From assembly GCA_009711615.1 (NCBI GenBank), contig VENI01000005.1:248001-312000 (forward strand): a stretch of 64,000 bases of DNA, written 5' to 3'. The notes beneath the pieces were generated by a model, which searched no databases, was not told where the DNA came from, and saw nothing but the letters and a program-made list of their open reading frames with translations. The stretch's first letter is position 1. Each line of letters starts with the position of its first letter. Both the position numbers and the translations under genes were made by a program. This document shows, piece after piece, positions 16,387 to 24,812 of the stretch. Source of the DNA: Bacillota bacterium. Its GTDB lineage: Bacteria > Bacillota > Desulfotomaculia > Desulfotomaculales > Desulfohalotomaculaceae.

Positions 16387-17346
16387 TTAATGTCTAATCA
16401 CTTCAACCTGTAAGTCGTAACCTTTTATAAACTCTTCAATTCTATCTAGTTCTTCTTGGAAGCTTAAATCTTCAGTAATTGCGTATGTCATATCCAGTTG
16501 CTTATATTTGTTTATGCCCAATTTGTGATAGGGAAGCAAGTCAATACCTTGAAAGTTTTTATAATTCTTAAAGGCCTTCAAAAATTCCAGGGTTTTGCGA
16601 ATTGTGTCTTCGCTATCATTTAATCCCCTAATAAAGGGCATCCTGACTTTGACATTATATCCACGGCGTATCAATTCCGTTAGGTTATCCAAAATCCGTT
16701 CATTGCGTACTCCAGTAAGTTCAAAATGGCGTTCAGAATTTATATGCTTAATATCAAACAGAAACAAGTCAGTAAATTGACCCATCATCAAGAGCGATTC
16801 CTGTTTTACATAACCTGAAGTTTCAATGGCAGTGTGAATTCCCATTCGTTTGCATTCGGTCAATAAGTTAGTGGCAAACTCAGGCTGCGCTGTGACTTCG
16901 CCTCCGCCAAGTGTTACTCCCCCACCAGAACTATGGTAGAAAAGCACATCTTGCTCGATAATTTGCATCACTTCAGAAATAGTTTTGTCAGAACCAGCAA
17001 TGGATAGCGCCTGTTTGGGACAAACGTTTTCGCATTTTCGGCATCCTACACAATCAATACTTCTATTTACCTTATGGTGAGGTGCTCCAGTTTCTTCATG
17101 CTTAATATAATGGATGTGGACGGGACAAACTGGAATACAGTTGCCACAGTGAATGCACAATTCTCCTTTAAACATCACCTGGTATTTTCTTTCAAGTCCC
17201 TCGGGATTCGAACACCATTTACATCTCAGGGGGCACCCTTTGAAAAATATTAATGTTCTAACGCCTGGACCATCATAGATGGAGTATTTTTGGACATTGA
17301 AAATTCTCGCTTTTCGTTCTAAGTTTTTTCCTGTTTCTGTATTCAT
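16387..17346 (-). CDS. cutD: choline TMA-lyase activating enzyme, radical SAM
   Basis: CutD uses S-adenosylmethionine and a [4Fe-4S] cluster to place the glycyl radical on CutC. The 319-residue protein starts with YSIYDGPGVRTLIFFKGCP and holds the radical-SAM cysteines in CPLRCKWC (CX3CX2C). An inserted pair of ferredoxin clusters follows (CIHCGNCIPVCP and CVGCRKCENVCP), as in activases of the GRE dehydratase/lyase group, and the SAM-binding GGGEVT block lies near residue 150. It begins 21 bases after cutC. Confidence 0.95.
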   Translation of the reverse strand: MNTETGKNLERKARIFNVQKYSIYDGPGVRTLIFFKGCPLRCKWCSNPEGLERKYQVMFKGELCIHCGNCIPVCPVHIHYIKHEETGAPHHKVNRSIDCVGCRKCENVCPKQALSIAGSDKTISEVMQIIEQDVLFYHSSGGGVTLGGGEVTAQPEFATNLLTECKRMGIHTAIETSGYVKQESLLMMGQFTDLFLFDIKHINSERHFELTGVRNERILDNLTELIRRGYNVKVRMPFIRGLNDSEDTIRKTLEFLKAFKNYKNFQGIDLLPYHKLGINKYKQLDMTYAITEDLSFQEELDRIEEFIKGYDLQVEVIRH

Positions 17347-17367
17347 AATGCTGTCCCATCCTTTAAA

Positions 17368-19911
17368 CTAAAAGTGATCTATAACCGTCCTGCTGATAAT
17401 TTCATCCTGCACTTCCTTGCACAGCTCTACAAAGTAAGCGCTGTAGCCAGCAACCCGAATAATCAAGTCCCTATATTTTTCAGGTTCTTTTTGAGCTTTC
17501 CTTAAAACCTCATTATCTACGTAGCTAAACTGCATCTCCCCATTACCAAGAATGGATGCCGTTCTAAGCAAGGTAATTAAGCCGTTTTCACCTTCTGGAG
17601 TTTCCAAAATGCCACGTAACAGTTTAAAGTTGTGCACCATACCAATGTTCATAGACTCGTTACTTAACTTGCTAACTGACTTAATAATGGCTGTTGGACC
17701 CAATTTGTCTGCCCCCTGGGTGGGGCTGATTCCGTCTGACAGAGGTGCCCAGGCCTGCCGTCCATTGGCTGTTGCACCGGTAATTTCGCCAATAGGCGTG
17801 TTGTTGGAAATTGAAAGGGTACCATGTATTAAATGCGAATATAGCATTTTAAATTTGTGATGAGTCCTCTCCGTCCAACTGATGAGATCTGCAGCAATGT
17901 CATCAACATAATCGTCATCGTTCCCGTATTTTGGTGCGTTCAAACAATCTGTTCTAATAGCTTCATAGCCTTCAAAATTAGCGCCCAAGGCATCTCCAAT
18001 TTGTTTTAATGTATATTTTTTATCGTCAAAAACCAGCTTTTTAATGGCAGCCATAGAATCGGCATAGGTTGCGAGACCTGAAAAAATTAATCCCGGACCG
18101 TAATTTATTACCGCCCCGCCATTTGTTACATCGGTACCTTTTTCCATACATCCTTCTACCATTAGAGACATAAGAGGTTTAGGCACAATGTCTCTGTGAA
18201 TCCGCTGGCTAACAAGGGTTCCGATGGCAGATATGCGGATAATATGTTCAATTTGCTGTTTAACGGCAGCATCAAATTCTTCATAGGTTTTAAAGTTGTC
18301 AAGATCCCCTGTGTCAAGTCCTTGCTTGGTGCCATGCCATTTCATCATGCCGCGATTAAAAACAAATTCTATCGCAATTGGCCATTGGGTATAACCAGTG
18401 GATGTCCACTGATAAATTCTTCCCGACTTTTGCGGCTCAACACAACCCATCAGGCAGTAATCTCGTGCATCTTCAATGGAGAATCCCTTAGCCAGCATCA
18501 TTTTAATATGGGTATCATCAAAGTGACAGGCAGGGAACCCAATTCCTGCTTTAACAACATCTACAATTTTCTTCAGATACTTCTGCGGTGAATTGTTGTG
18601 AATTCGGGCAGCAAGGGATGGTTGATACGTCTTGATGAGACGAACAGCATCCATGATTAAGTAAGTCAGGTCATTAGTTGCATCACCACCGGTTCTCTTC
18701 TGTCCACCAACGGTCAAATTGATAAACGGTTGATAACCGGCAAAATATTTTGCCCCCAGTTCACTGGACAACCACATCACTTCAGAGCATTTAATAAGGA
18801 AGCAACCCATCAATTCAAAGGCTTCCAGTTTGTTCATACGGCCAGCTTCCATGTCAGCCTTAAACATCGGATAAATGTATTGATCTAAGCGACCGAGAGA
18901 AATACCGGTCTGGTTTTCTTCCACCACAAATAGGGATTGCAACGTCCAAACAGATTGGAGTGCTTCATGGAAAGTTCGGGGTGGATTGGCCGGTACATGA
19001 ATCAAAATATCGGATATCTTGTAAAGTTCTTTCTGGCGATTTGCATCTTGCTCTTTGCCAGCCAGTTCTCTTGCGTAATCAGAAAGTCGTTTGGCATAAG
19101 CTAAGATGCCGTCACAAGTTTCAATTTCCGCTTTGTAGAAGTAAATCTTATCAATATCCTCAGGGTTTTCCATGGACAATTTGCTCAATCTATCAACGGC
19201 GTCCTGTCTTACCCCATTGATGCCCTTTTTAACCAGTATCACATCATAGCCTGGACAGGTGTCACCACCGCCATTTACCTGGTGGTAAGAAAGGTCACTG
19301 ACATAGGCTTCACCTGCAAATGACCATACGCCAGCTTCTTCATATTGTTGTTGACAAATTTCATCCACGCTCTTACCTTCCCAAAAGGGGAAAATCTCTT
19401 CCCGTAAAATCCGCTTATCCTCTTCACTGATTTGAAAAGGATCTTGGGGTCTGGTTGACATGGTGTCCAATTCATCCCGAATCCATCTCCAGGCAATATC
19501 CGGGGAAACAGCACCGGTTCTCGGTTTACCACAGGGATGTCCAACAATCAGTTCGTCTTCTTGAATAAGCAATGGCGCTGTTTCACAGGCCTTTCTAAAA
19601 CATTTGGCCCGTAGAAGAATCTTGGGTAAACCTATATTTTCTTTAGTTACTTGGGTGTAAGCTCTAGCACGATAAGTACTGATACTGGGTTTGGCCTTTA
19701 AGTAATTAGCGCGCAGACATTCCAAACGCGGTGTCAGGCCGGTAATTTCCCCTTCAAATACAGGTGCTTTTGTCTCACTGGACGTTGTTGGACTGCTTGC
19801 AGATAATTCCTTGGAAATGCCCCTAAACAATTTCATAATGGCAGCTGTTTCTTCTGGGGACAAATGTTTTGTCGCATCTGCAAATTTATTGGAAAACTCT
19901 TTGATGTCCAA
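17368..19911 (-). CDS. cutC: choline trimethylamine-lyase, glycyl radical enzyme
   Basis: CutC cleaves choline to trimethylamine and acetaldehyde. I choose TTG 19911, which has a GAGAGG site eight bases upstream and gives 847 residues; an open frame from TTG 19998 would overlap the previous gene. With this start the residues known from Desulfovibrio CutC fall one position on: Tyr209, Asp217, Phe396, Cys490 and Glu492 ([10 protein letters not shown]), Thr503, Tyr507 and radical Gly822 (RVAGYSAYF). The whole choline-binding set is thus conserved, separating it from diol, glycerol and isethionate enzymes. Residues about 18-36 ([19 protein letters not shown]) form a helix before a Ser/Thr linker, a likely encapsulation peptide. 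It is the signature enzyme of the locus. Confidence 0.95.
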   Translation of the reverse strand: MDIKEFSNKFADATKHLSPEETAAIMKLFRGISKELSASSPTTSSETKAPVFEGEITGLTPRLECLRANYLKAKPSISTYRARAYTQVTKENIGLPKILLRAKCFRKACETAPLLIQEDELIVGHPCGKPRTGAVSPDIAWRWIRDELDTMSTRPQDPFQISEEDKRILREEIFPFWEGKSVDEICQQQYEEAGVWSFAGEAYVSDLSYHQVNGGGDTCPGYDVILVKKGINGVRQDAVDRLSKLSMENPEDIDKIYFYKAEIETCDGILAYAKRLSDYARELAGKEQDANRQKELYKISDILIHVPANPPRTFHEALQSVWTLQSLFVVEENQTGISLGRLDQYIYPMFKADMEAGRMNKLEAFELMGCFLIKCSEVMWLSSELGAKYFAGYQPFINLTVGGQKRTGGDATNDLTYLIMDAVRLIKTYQPSLAARIHNNSPQKYLKKIVDVVKAGIGFPACHFDDTHIKMMLAKGFSIEDARDYCLMGCVEPQKSGRIYQWTSTGYTQWPIAIEFVFNRGMMKWHGTKQGLDTGDLDNFKTYEEFDAAVKQQIEHIIRISAIGTLVSQRIHRDIVPKPLMSLMVEGCMEKGTDVTNGGAVINYGPGLIFSGLATYADSMAAIKKLVFDDKKYTLKQIGDALGANFEGYEAIRTDCLNAPKYGNDDDYVDDIAADLISWTERTHHKFKMLYSHLIHGTLSISNNTPIGEITGATANGRQAWAPLSDGISPTQGADKLGPTAIIKSVSKLSNESMNIGMVHNFKLLRGILETPEGENGLITLLRTASILGNGEMQFSYVDNEVLRKAQKEPEKYRDLIIRVAGYSAYFVELCKEVQDEIISRTVIDHF

Positions 19912-19981
19912 ATTTCTTTCCTCTCTTTCCAAAGTAGTTTCTTCTGAGAGTCCATTGATACCCTCACCTAATGTCTGTACA

Positions 19982-21454
19982 CTACTTAAGGTGCGCAAGT
20001 AATTTTTCGAGTATCGCTTTTAAATCTTGCGTACTATCAATGGGACTTTGGTTGATCATAGCTTCTTCTCCTGCCTGGACAACATTGGTTATATCATCCA
20101 ACTGTCGCACACCATAGCCGACTTTTCGGATATTCACCAAGTTCATTGGTGAGACATTATCAGAAGTAAAACCACCGCCCGCAGTACCGCAAGCCAAAGT
20201 TAATGCCGGAAAGAGATTGGTTGTCGCTCCTATTCCACCCAATGTGGCGGGAGTATTTACCAGTACCCTTGATACGGGCTTTTTTAGGGCAAATTCACGA
20301 ATTACTTGCTCATTATTTGAGTGAATAACTAGAGTATGTCCCCGCCCTTCATTAATGAGCAATTCTAAGCATTTTTCACAGGCATTCATCCAGTCCTTTT
20401 CAACGAAGAATGCCAGCACTGGGCAAAGTTTTTCTCTTGAGTACGGATTGGTAGGTGACACGTACTTTTGTTCTGATATCAATACTCTTGTATCTTCCGG
20501 AACAATTATGCCGATTCGCTTTGCCAACTCTATAGCAGATTTACCAACTATCTCCCAATTTAAGCTGTCATCAGGACTAAAAAACAATTTACCGAGCTGT
20601 TCCGATTCCTGTTCTGACATGAAATAAGCTCCATTTCTTTTGAGCTCTTTCCTCACTTCATCCGCAATGCAGTCCTCAGCAACAATGGATTGTTCCGAAG
20701 CTGACACAATTCCATTATCAAAGGTTCTGCTGGCAATAATATCTGCCACCGCCTTTTTTATGTCCGCCGAACGTTCAATAAATGCCGGTCCGTTGCCCGG
20801 GCCACCATGAATGGTCAGCTTTCCAGATCTATACGCCTCCTTGACCAACTTAGGCACACCCGTAACCATAATGAGCGAGGTGTCTTTGTGGTTCATCAAT
20901 GCCACCGTACCGTTAGTTGCTAGAGTTTTTAAATATCCAATAGCACCACTTGGCAATCCACTTTCTTCAGCAACCTGTATCAGTACATCGAGCACTTTGC
21001 CAATAGTGTTTTTCGCCTTAGGATGAGGAGAAAAAATAATAGCATTGCCAGATTTAATGGCAATTAAGGTTTTATATATTGTAGTAGATGCAGGGTTGGT
21101 CGCTGGCGGTAAAGCCACAATAACCCCTACGGGAACACCGATATCTATGGTCTTGTTTTCTTTGTCTTCACTAATAAAGCCGACGACTTTCATATCCCTA
21201 ATTTTCTTATACAGAAAATTACTCGCAAAAACATTTTTGACAAACTTATCCTGCCACTTACCAAATCCCGTTTCTTCGCAGGACATAATAGCAAGCTCTT
21301 CGGCATATTTATAAGCTTCTTCAGCCATATGCTCGACAATTCTGTCTAATTTTTTTTGGGGGAAAGTCGCCAAAATCTTTTGCGCCTCCCGGGCATTCTC
21401 TATCAAAATCCGCGCCTCTTGGACGGAGAGCAAATCATTATCTATCGTATACAT
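19982..21454 (-). CDS. aldehyde dehydrogenase homologue with Ser in place of catalytic Cys251
   Basis: A 490-residue paralogue of the EutE/PduP enzyme at 8537-10021, alignable end to end. The block that should hold the nucleophile reads [12 protein letters not shown]: Ser251 (TCA, 20702-20704) replaces the Cys found at the same number in the paralogue. Cofactor-site blocks such as [14 protein letters not shown] remain. A C-terminal amphipathic helix ([16 protein letters not shown]) suggests encapsulation. A Ser nucleophile is not expected to support normal acylating turnover, so it may be a structural or regulatory subunit or bind aldehyde without oxidising it. It lies between two BMC-H genes and cutC. 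Confidence 0.9.
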   Translation of the reverse strand: MYTIDNDLLSVQEARILIENAREAQKILATFPQKKLDRIVEHMAEEAYKYAEELAIMSCEETGFGKWQDKFVKNVFASNFLYKKIRDMKVVGFISEDKENKTIDIGVPVGVIVALPPATNPASTTIYKTLIAIKSGNAIIFSPHPKAKNTIGKVLDVLIQVAEESGLPSGAIGYLKTLATNGTVALMNHKDTSLIMVTGVPKLVKEAYRSGKLTIHGGPGNGPAFIERSADIKKAVADIIASRTFDNGIVSASEQSIVAEDCIADEVRKELKRNGAYFMSEQESEQLGKLFFSPDDSLNWEIVGKSAIELAKRIGIIVPEDTRVLISEQKYVSPTNPYSREKLCPVLAFFVEKDWMNACEKCLELLINEGRGHTLVIHSNNEQVIREFALKKPVSRVLVNTPATLGGIGATTNLFPALTLACGTAGGGFTSDNVSPMNLVNIRKVGYGVRQLDDITNVVQAGEEAMINQSPIDSTQDLKAILEKLLAHLK

Positions 21455-21508
21455 ATTTCAACCACTCCCCTTTCCATTAGCAGAATCAAAGGTTTAACAA
21501 ATGCATTA

Positions 21509-21799
21509 TTACCAGTCGATAACATGTTTGGCGATAATTTTTTGGACGCCGGGATGGGGTCTGGCAATAACATTAGAGCAATAGACCTTACCCACCTTGC
21601 TAGCTTCTTTAATACCAGCCTCTACAGCCGTTTTCACTGCATCCACGTCACCTCGAACCACGACAGAAACCAAACCAGAAGCCACATTTTCATAACCGAC
21701 TAATTCTACATCAGCAGCCTTACACATGGCATCTGCAGCTTCTAACACTGAAACCAGGCTATAAGTTTCTATGAATCCTAAAGCGTCATTTTTCTCCAA
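21509..21799 (-). CDS. BMC-H hexameric shell protein
   Basis: A 96-residue canonical BMC-H protein: DALGFIETYSLVSVLEAAD, the edge motif MCKAADV, GLVSVVVRGDVDAV, and a VIARPHPGVQKII tail. It lies between another BMC-H gene and the Ser-type aldehyde dehydrogenase gene. The two adjacent BMC-H genes are paralogues that differ in the pore loop (ASG here, GSG in the neighbour), so mixed facets with different pores are possible. Confidence 0.92.
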   Translation of the reverse strand: MEKNDALGFIETYSLVSVLEAADAMCKAADVELVGYENVASGLVSVVVRGDVDAVKTAVEAGIKEASKVGKVYCSNVIARPHPGVQKIIAKHVIDW

Positions 21800-21827
21800 G
21801 TGGATTCACCTTCCAAACCATTCATTA

Positions 21828-22127
21828 TCAGTCCGCATCAATATCGTGTCTCGAAACAATTTTGCCCACTCGACTGATAGGACGCGGCATGACGTGATGA
21901 GCTGTCAATTCACCAATGGCAGCGGCGGCGGCGGCACCTTGTTCAACTGCTGACCTCACTGCTGCAACATCACCTTTAACCATGATAGTAACAAGCCCAG
22001 AACCCATATTTTCATAGGAAACAAGTACAACGTCAGCAGCTTTACACATAACATCTGCCGCTTGAATTGCTGGAACCATACCTCTTGTTTCGATTAGGCC
22101 TAACGCCTCTTCGCCAAAGTATTTCAT
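21828..22127 (-). CDS. BMC-H hexameric shell protein, first gene of the microcompartment operon
   Basis: A 99-residue BMC-H protein ([49 protein letters not shown]). ATG 22127 follows GAGGAGTT. About 120 bases of non-coding DNA separate it from the thioredoxin reductase gene, so an operon promoter probably lies in 22140-22250, though no clear -35/-10 pair could be picked. Confidence 0.93.
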   Translation of the reverse strand: MKYFGEEALGLIETRGMVPAIQAADVMCKAADVVLVSYENMGSGLVTIMVKGDVAAVRSAVEQGAAAAAAIGELTAHHVMPRPISRVGKIVSRHDIDAD

Positions 22128-22250
22128 CGAGCAACTCCTCTTTCTGTATATTAAACCTCCAGGCCTGCCACTTCTTAACAGCCGTAAAATTTGGTATTTT
22201 GTATATTGTATCCAATAGATAACACTAGTTTATCCTAACATTAGCAAACG

Positions 22251-23465
22251 TTATAATATCTGAGCCTTTAATGTTTCTTTATCCAAAGTGCATTCTAACC
22301 GCTTGATTTCTTTGCCGTGGTTTAATACCACAACTGCGGGTGCCCTTTTAACACCATATTTCTCTGCAAGATTTTTCTTAGTTGCCAAGTCTACTTTGAC
22401 TATTTTGTACTGATTCCCAATCTCGCTGTTCAATTCTTCTAATAATGTACTAAACTCTATACTTTCATTAACTAGAGCATTAAAGAATAACAGTAAAACC
22501 TTTTTGTCACTTTGCAGAACATTAGCAGTAAAACTATTCACTTCTTCAATATACCGTTCAGCGGCTACAGCTGCTGTTGCGCCATCGCCTGCAGCAGAGA
22601 CAACTTGTCTTAGATATTTTACGCGGTTGTCACCAACAGCATATACCCCTTCAAGGTTAGTTTCCATCTGACCATTAACCGGTATATACCCTCTTTTATC
22701 CATCTCTATACCACTATCTCTAAGATAGCCAGTTGCTGGAACCATACCCACGAAGAAGAAGACACCCTGACAGGCAAGTTCTGAAGAAGTACCTGTTTTT
22801 AGATTTTTTATTTTTACCCCTTCTACGTTCTCTTCTCCGAGAACTTCTTCCACTGTTGAGTTCCAAACAAACTCTATTTTTTCGTTATTAAAGGCTCTTT
22901 CTGCACTCACTTTGTTACAATCAAGAATTCCTTCATCATGCAGAACGATCACAGTCACTTTGCGAGCAAACTTGGTAATGAAGATGCCTTCTTCAATAGC
23001 CTGGTCACCACTACCAACCACAACAACATCTTCACCTTCAAAGAACTCGGCATCACAGGTCGCGCAATATGCTACTCCGTCTCCCCGCAGTCTTTTTTCA
23101 CCAGGAATGTTCAACAGTCGCGGTTGACTGCCACAGGCAATAATCACAGCCTTAGCAGAATATTCTTTTCCTTTTTTAGTCTTAACAACTTTCTCTTCTT
23201 GAGAGAAATCCACGCTAACTACTTGTCCTTTTTGAAACTCAACGCCAAAACTCAGAGCATGCTCGTGAAAATCTTTCATTAACTCCGGCCCACTGGTATT
23301 TTTATATCCTGGGTAATTAACGATCTCCCGAGTAGTATCTACTAAACCGCCGATCGTCCCTTTATTGATAACTAAAGTCTTAAGTTTAGCCCGTCCACCA
23401 TAGATAGCTGCAGAAAGACCAGCGGGACCACCGCCAATAATAATCAAATCGTAAGTATTAGCCAT
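22251..23465 (-). CDS. thioredoxin reductase-like flavoprotein with C-terminal thioredoxin-fold domain
   Basis: The first ~310 residues are a low-molecular-weight thioredoxin reductase: FAD motif GGGPAGLSAAIYGGRA, redox-active CATC near residue 135, NAD(P) region VVGSGDQAIEEG and C-terminal YAVGDNR. The last ~85 residues form a thioredoxin-like fold (VLLLFFNALVNES, YGVKRAPAVVVL) that lacks a CxxC motif. ATG 23465 follows AAGGGAAGTG. It lies next to a thioredoxin gene, its likely partner. The added inactive domain may dock the substrate protein. The pair's link to choline metabolism is by position only. Confidence 0.88.
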   Translation of the reverse strand: MANTYDLIIIGGGPAGLSAAIYGGRAKLKTLVINKGTIGGLVDTTREIVNYPGYKNTSGPELMKDFHEHALSFGVEFQKGQVVSVDFSQEEKVVKTKKGKEYSAKAVIIACGSQPRLLNIPGEKRLRGDGVAYCATCDAEFFEGEDVVVVGSGDQAIEEGIFITKFARKVTVIVLHDEGILDCNKVSAERAFNNEKIEFVWNSTVEEVLGEENVEGVKIKNLKTGTSSELACQGVFFFVGMVPATGYLRDSGIEMDKRGYIPVNGQMETNLEGVYAVGDNRVKYLRQVVSAAGDGATAAVAAERYIEEVNSFTANVLQSDKKVLLLFFNALVNESIEFSTLLEELNSEIGNQYKIVKVDLATKKNLAEKYGVKRAPAVVVLNHGKEIKRLECTLDKETLKAQIL

Positions 23466-23492
23466 GTATTTCACTTCCCTTATTATTTTGAT

Positions 23493-23819
23493 TTATGCAC
23501 CAAGCACTTCTGCGATTTTTTCTTCGACTTCTTCATCCTCAACTTCACCGGCCAGTTTTCCCTTATACTCACCATCATTGAAAAAAACGATTTGTGGAAC
23601 TCCCTTTAAGGAAAACCTTTGGTATATGTTCTTATCTTCTTCAACATCAACGTAATAGAAACCAAACTTACCTTCATATTCAGGTTGTAATTCTTCTAAC
23701 ATCGGCACGACTTCTTTACATACGTGACAGTCTTTTCTGGTGAAGATCACCAGGCATGGTTCACAGTTATCATAAATAATCTCTTCAAAACTATTTGGTT
23801 TTAATTGTTGTAAAGACAT
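23493..23819 (-). CDS. thioredoxin-like protein with CHVC active site
   Basis: A 108-residue thioredoxin fold: VIFTRKDCHVCKEVVPML carries the redox pair Cys-His-Val-Cys, and GVPQIVFF holds the cis-Pro. The active site differs from classical CGPC, so its redox potential and partners may differ. ATG 23819 follows GAGGAG; a GTG three codons earlier is less likely. It lies 27 bases before the thioredoxin reductase gene in the same direction. Confidence 0.88.
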   Translation of the reverse strand: MSLQQLKPNSFEEIIYDNCEPCLVIFTRKDCHVCKEVVPMLEELQPEYEGKFGFYYVDVEEDKNIYQRFSLKGVPQIVFFNDGEYKGKLAGEVEDEEVEEKIAEVLGA

Positions 23820-23843
23820 ATTAACCACTCCTCAAAAAAAATG

Positions 23844-24749
23844 TTATATACCGGCACTGGCAGGATTGATTGGCTCGGAAGGTAATTTTTCTGGTTTTAT
23901 TACCAATGTGAAAAGCATTCCTGCTATAATCAATGCGCTACCAGATATTTCTTTCATACCCAACGGATCACCCATAAATATAAAACCAAACACACCTGCA
24001 AACACCGGTTCTAAAACCAATATTAGAGATGCACTTGTGGCATTTATTTTACTCTGGGCCCAGTTTTGGACAATAGTATTGACCGCCGTTCCAAATAAGA
24101 TTGCAAAAAGTAATAATAAAACAAGATTTTTATCAAAAACTCTCATAACCATAGGCGGTTCTATTATGATTGCAAAAATTATTGATGACGCAGCCGTTAC
24201 TGCGACCTGGATAATAGTTAATAAAACAGGATCGTGATCCTTTGCATAACGACTAATAAGAATTATACAAATTGCAAAAGATATTGCACTTAGCACTAAC
24301 AAAATGTCTCCAATAGCAATACTAAAATCACCATTTAAACTTAATACACCTAGCCCAATTGTTGCCAATGTCACCCCAATAATCTCGTTAATACGAGGCT
24401 TACTTCTTCTAATAACACTATCAATTACTGGTACTAAGACCACAAATAAACCTGTAAGGAACCCGGTTTTAGAAGCCGTGGTATAATTCAACCCCACTGT
24501 TTGCAATATATAACCCGTTGCAACTGCTAATCCTATCAATAGCCCTGCTTTTAATGTCGCTTTATTAAGAAATTTTAATCGATTGTGAAAAACAAAACCT
24601 AAAAAAATTGCTGCACCTATAAATCTAATACTTGTGTAATAAAGTGGGGTCATATTATCTAAAATTAGTTTTCCGGATACATAACTAGCACCCCATAATA
24701 TGGTTACTAATATCATCCCAATTTCTGCATATCTCTTCATTGTTTTCAC
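23844..24749 (-). CDS. EamA-family (DMT superfamily) permease
   Basis: A 301-residue protein with ten hydrophobic segments in two EamA repeats (the first includes ILWGASYVSGK, the second ending FAGVFGFIFMGDPLGMKE). Such proteins move small metabolites, usually outward. Its neighbours are the phosphodiesterase gene upstream and thioredoxin downstream. Substrate cannot be read from sequence; export of an amine or amino acid by-product is possible but speculative. Confidence 0.85.
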   Translation of the reverse strand: MKTMKRYAEIGMILVTILWGASYVSGKLILDNMTPLYYTSIRFIGAAIFLGFVFHNRLKFLNKATLKAGLLIGLAVATGYILQTVGLNYTTASKTGFLTGLFVVLVPVIDSVIRRSKPRINEIIGVTLATIGLGVLSLNGDFSIAIGDILLVLSAISFAICIILISRYAKDHDPVLLTIIQVAVTAASSIIFAIIIEPPMVMRVFDKNLVLLLLFAILFGTAVNTIVQNWAQSKINATSASLILVLEPVFAGVFGFIFMGDPLGMKEISGSALIIAGMLFTLVIKPEKLPSEPINPASAGI

Positions 24750-24761
24750 CTCGACTTAAAA

Positions 24762-24792
24762 CAGCTATCAGAGTGCTGCACTCTGATAGCTG
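24762..24792 (-). terminator. perfect 14-bp hairpin between the phosphodiesterase and EamA genes
   Basis: CAGCTATCAGAGTG (24762-24775) pairs perfectly with CACTCTGATAGCTG (24779-24792) over a 3-base loop, followed on the minus strand by TTTT. It may stop or reduce reading from the phosphodiesterase gene into the EamA gene. Confidence 0.65.
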
Positions 24793-24812
24793 CACATATA
24801 ACAACTAACTAA

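Noticed and set aside
17368..19911. Diol or glycerol dehydratase, or isethionate lyase, instead of choline lyase
   Set aside because: All recalled choline-site residues of CutC (Tyr209, Asp217, Phe396, Thr503, Tyr507 in this numbering) are conserved at a constant offset of one, and a BCCT carrier is nearby.
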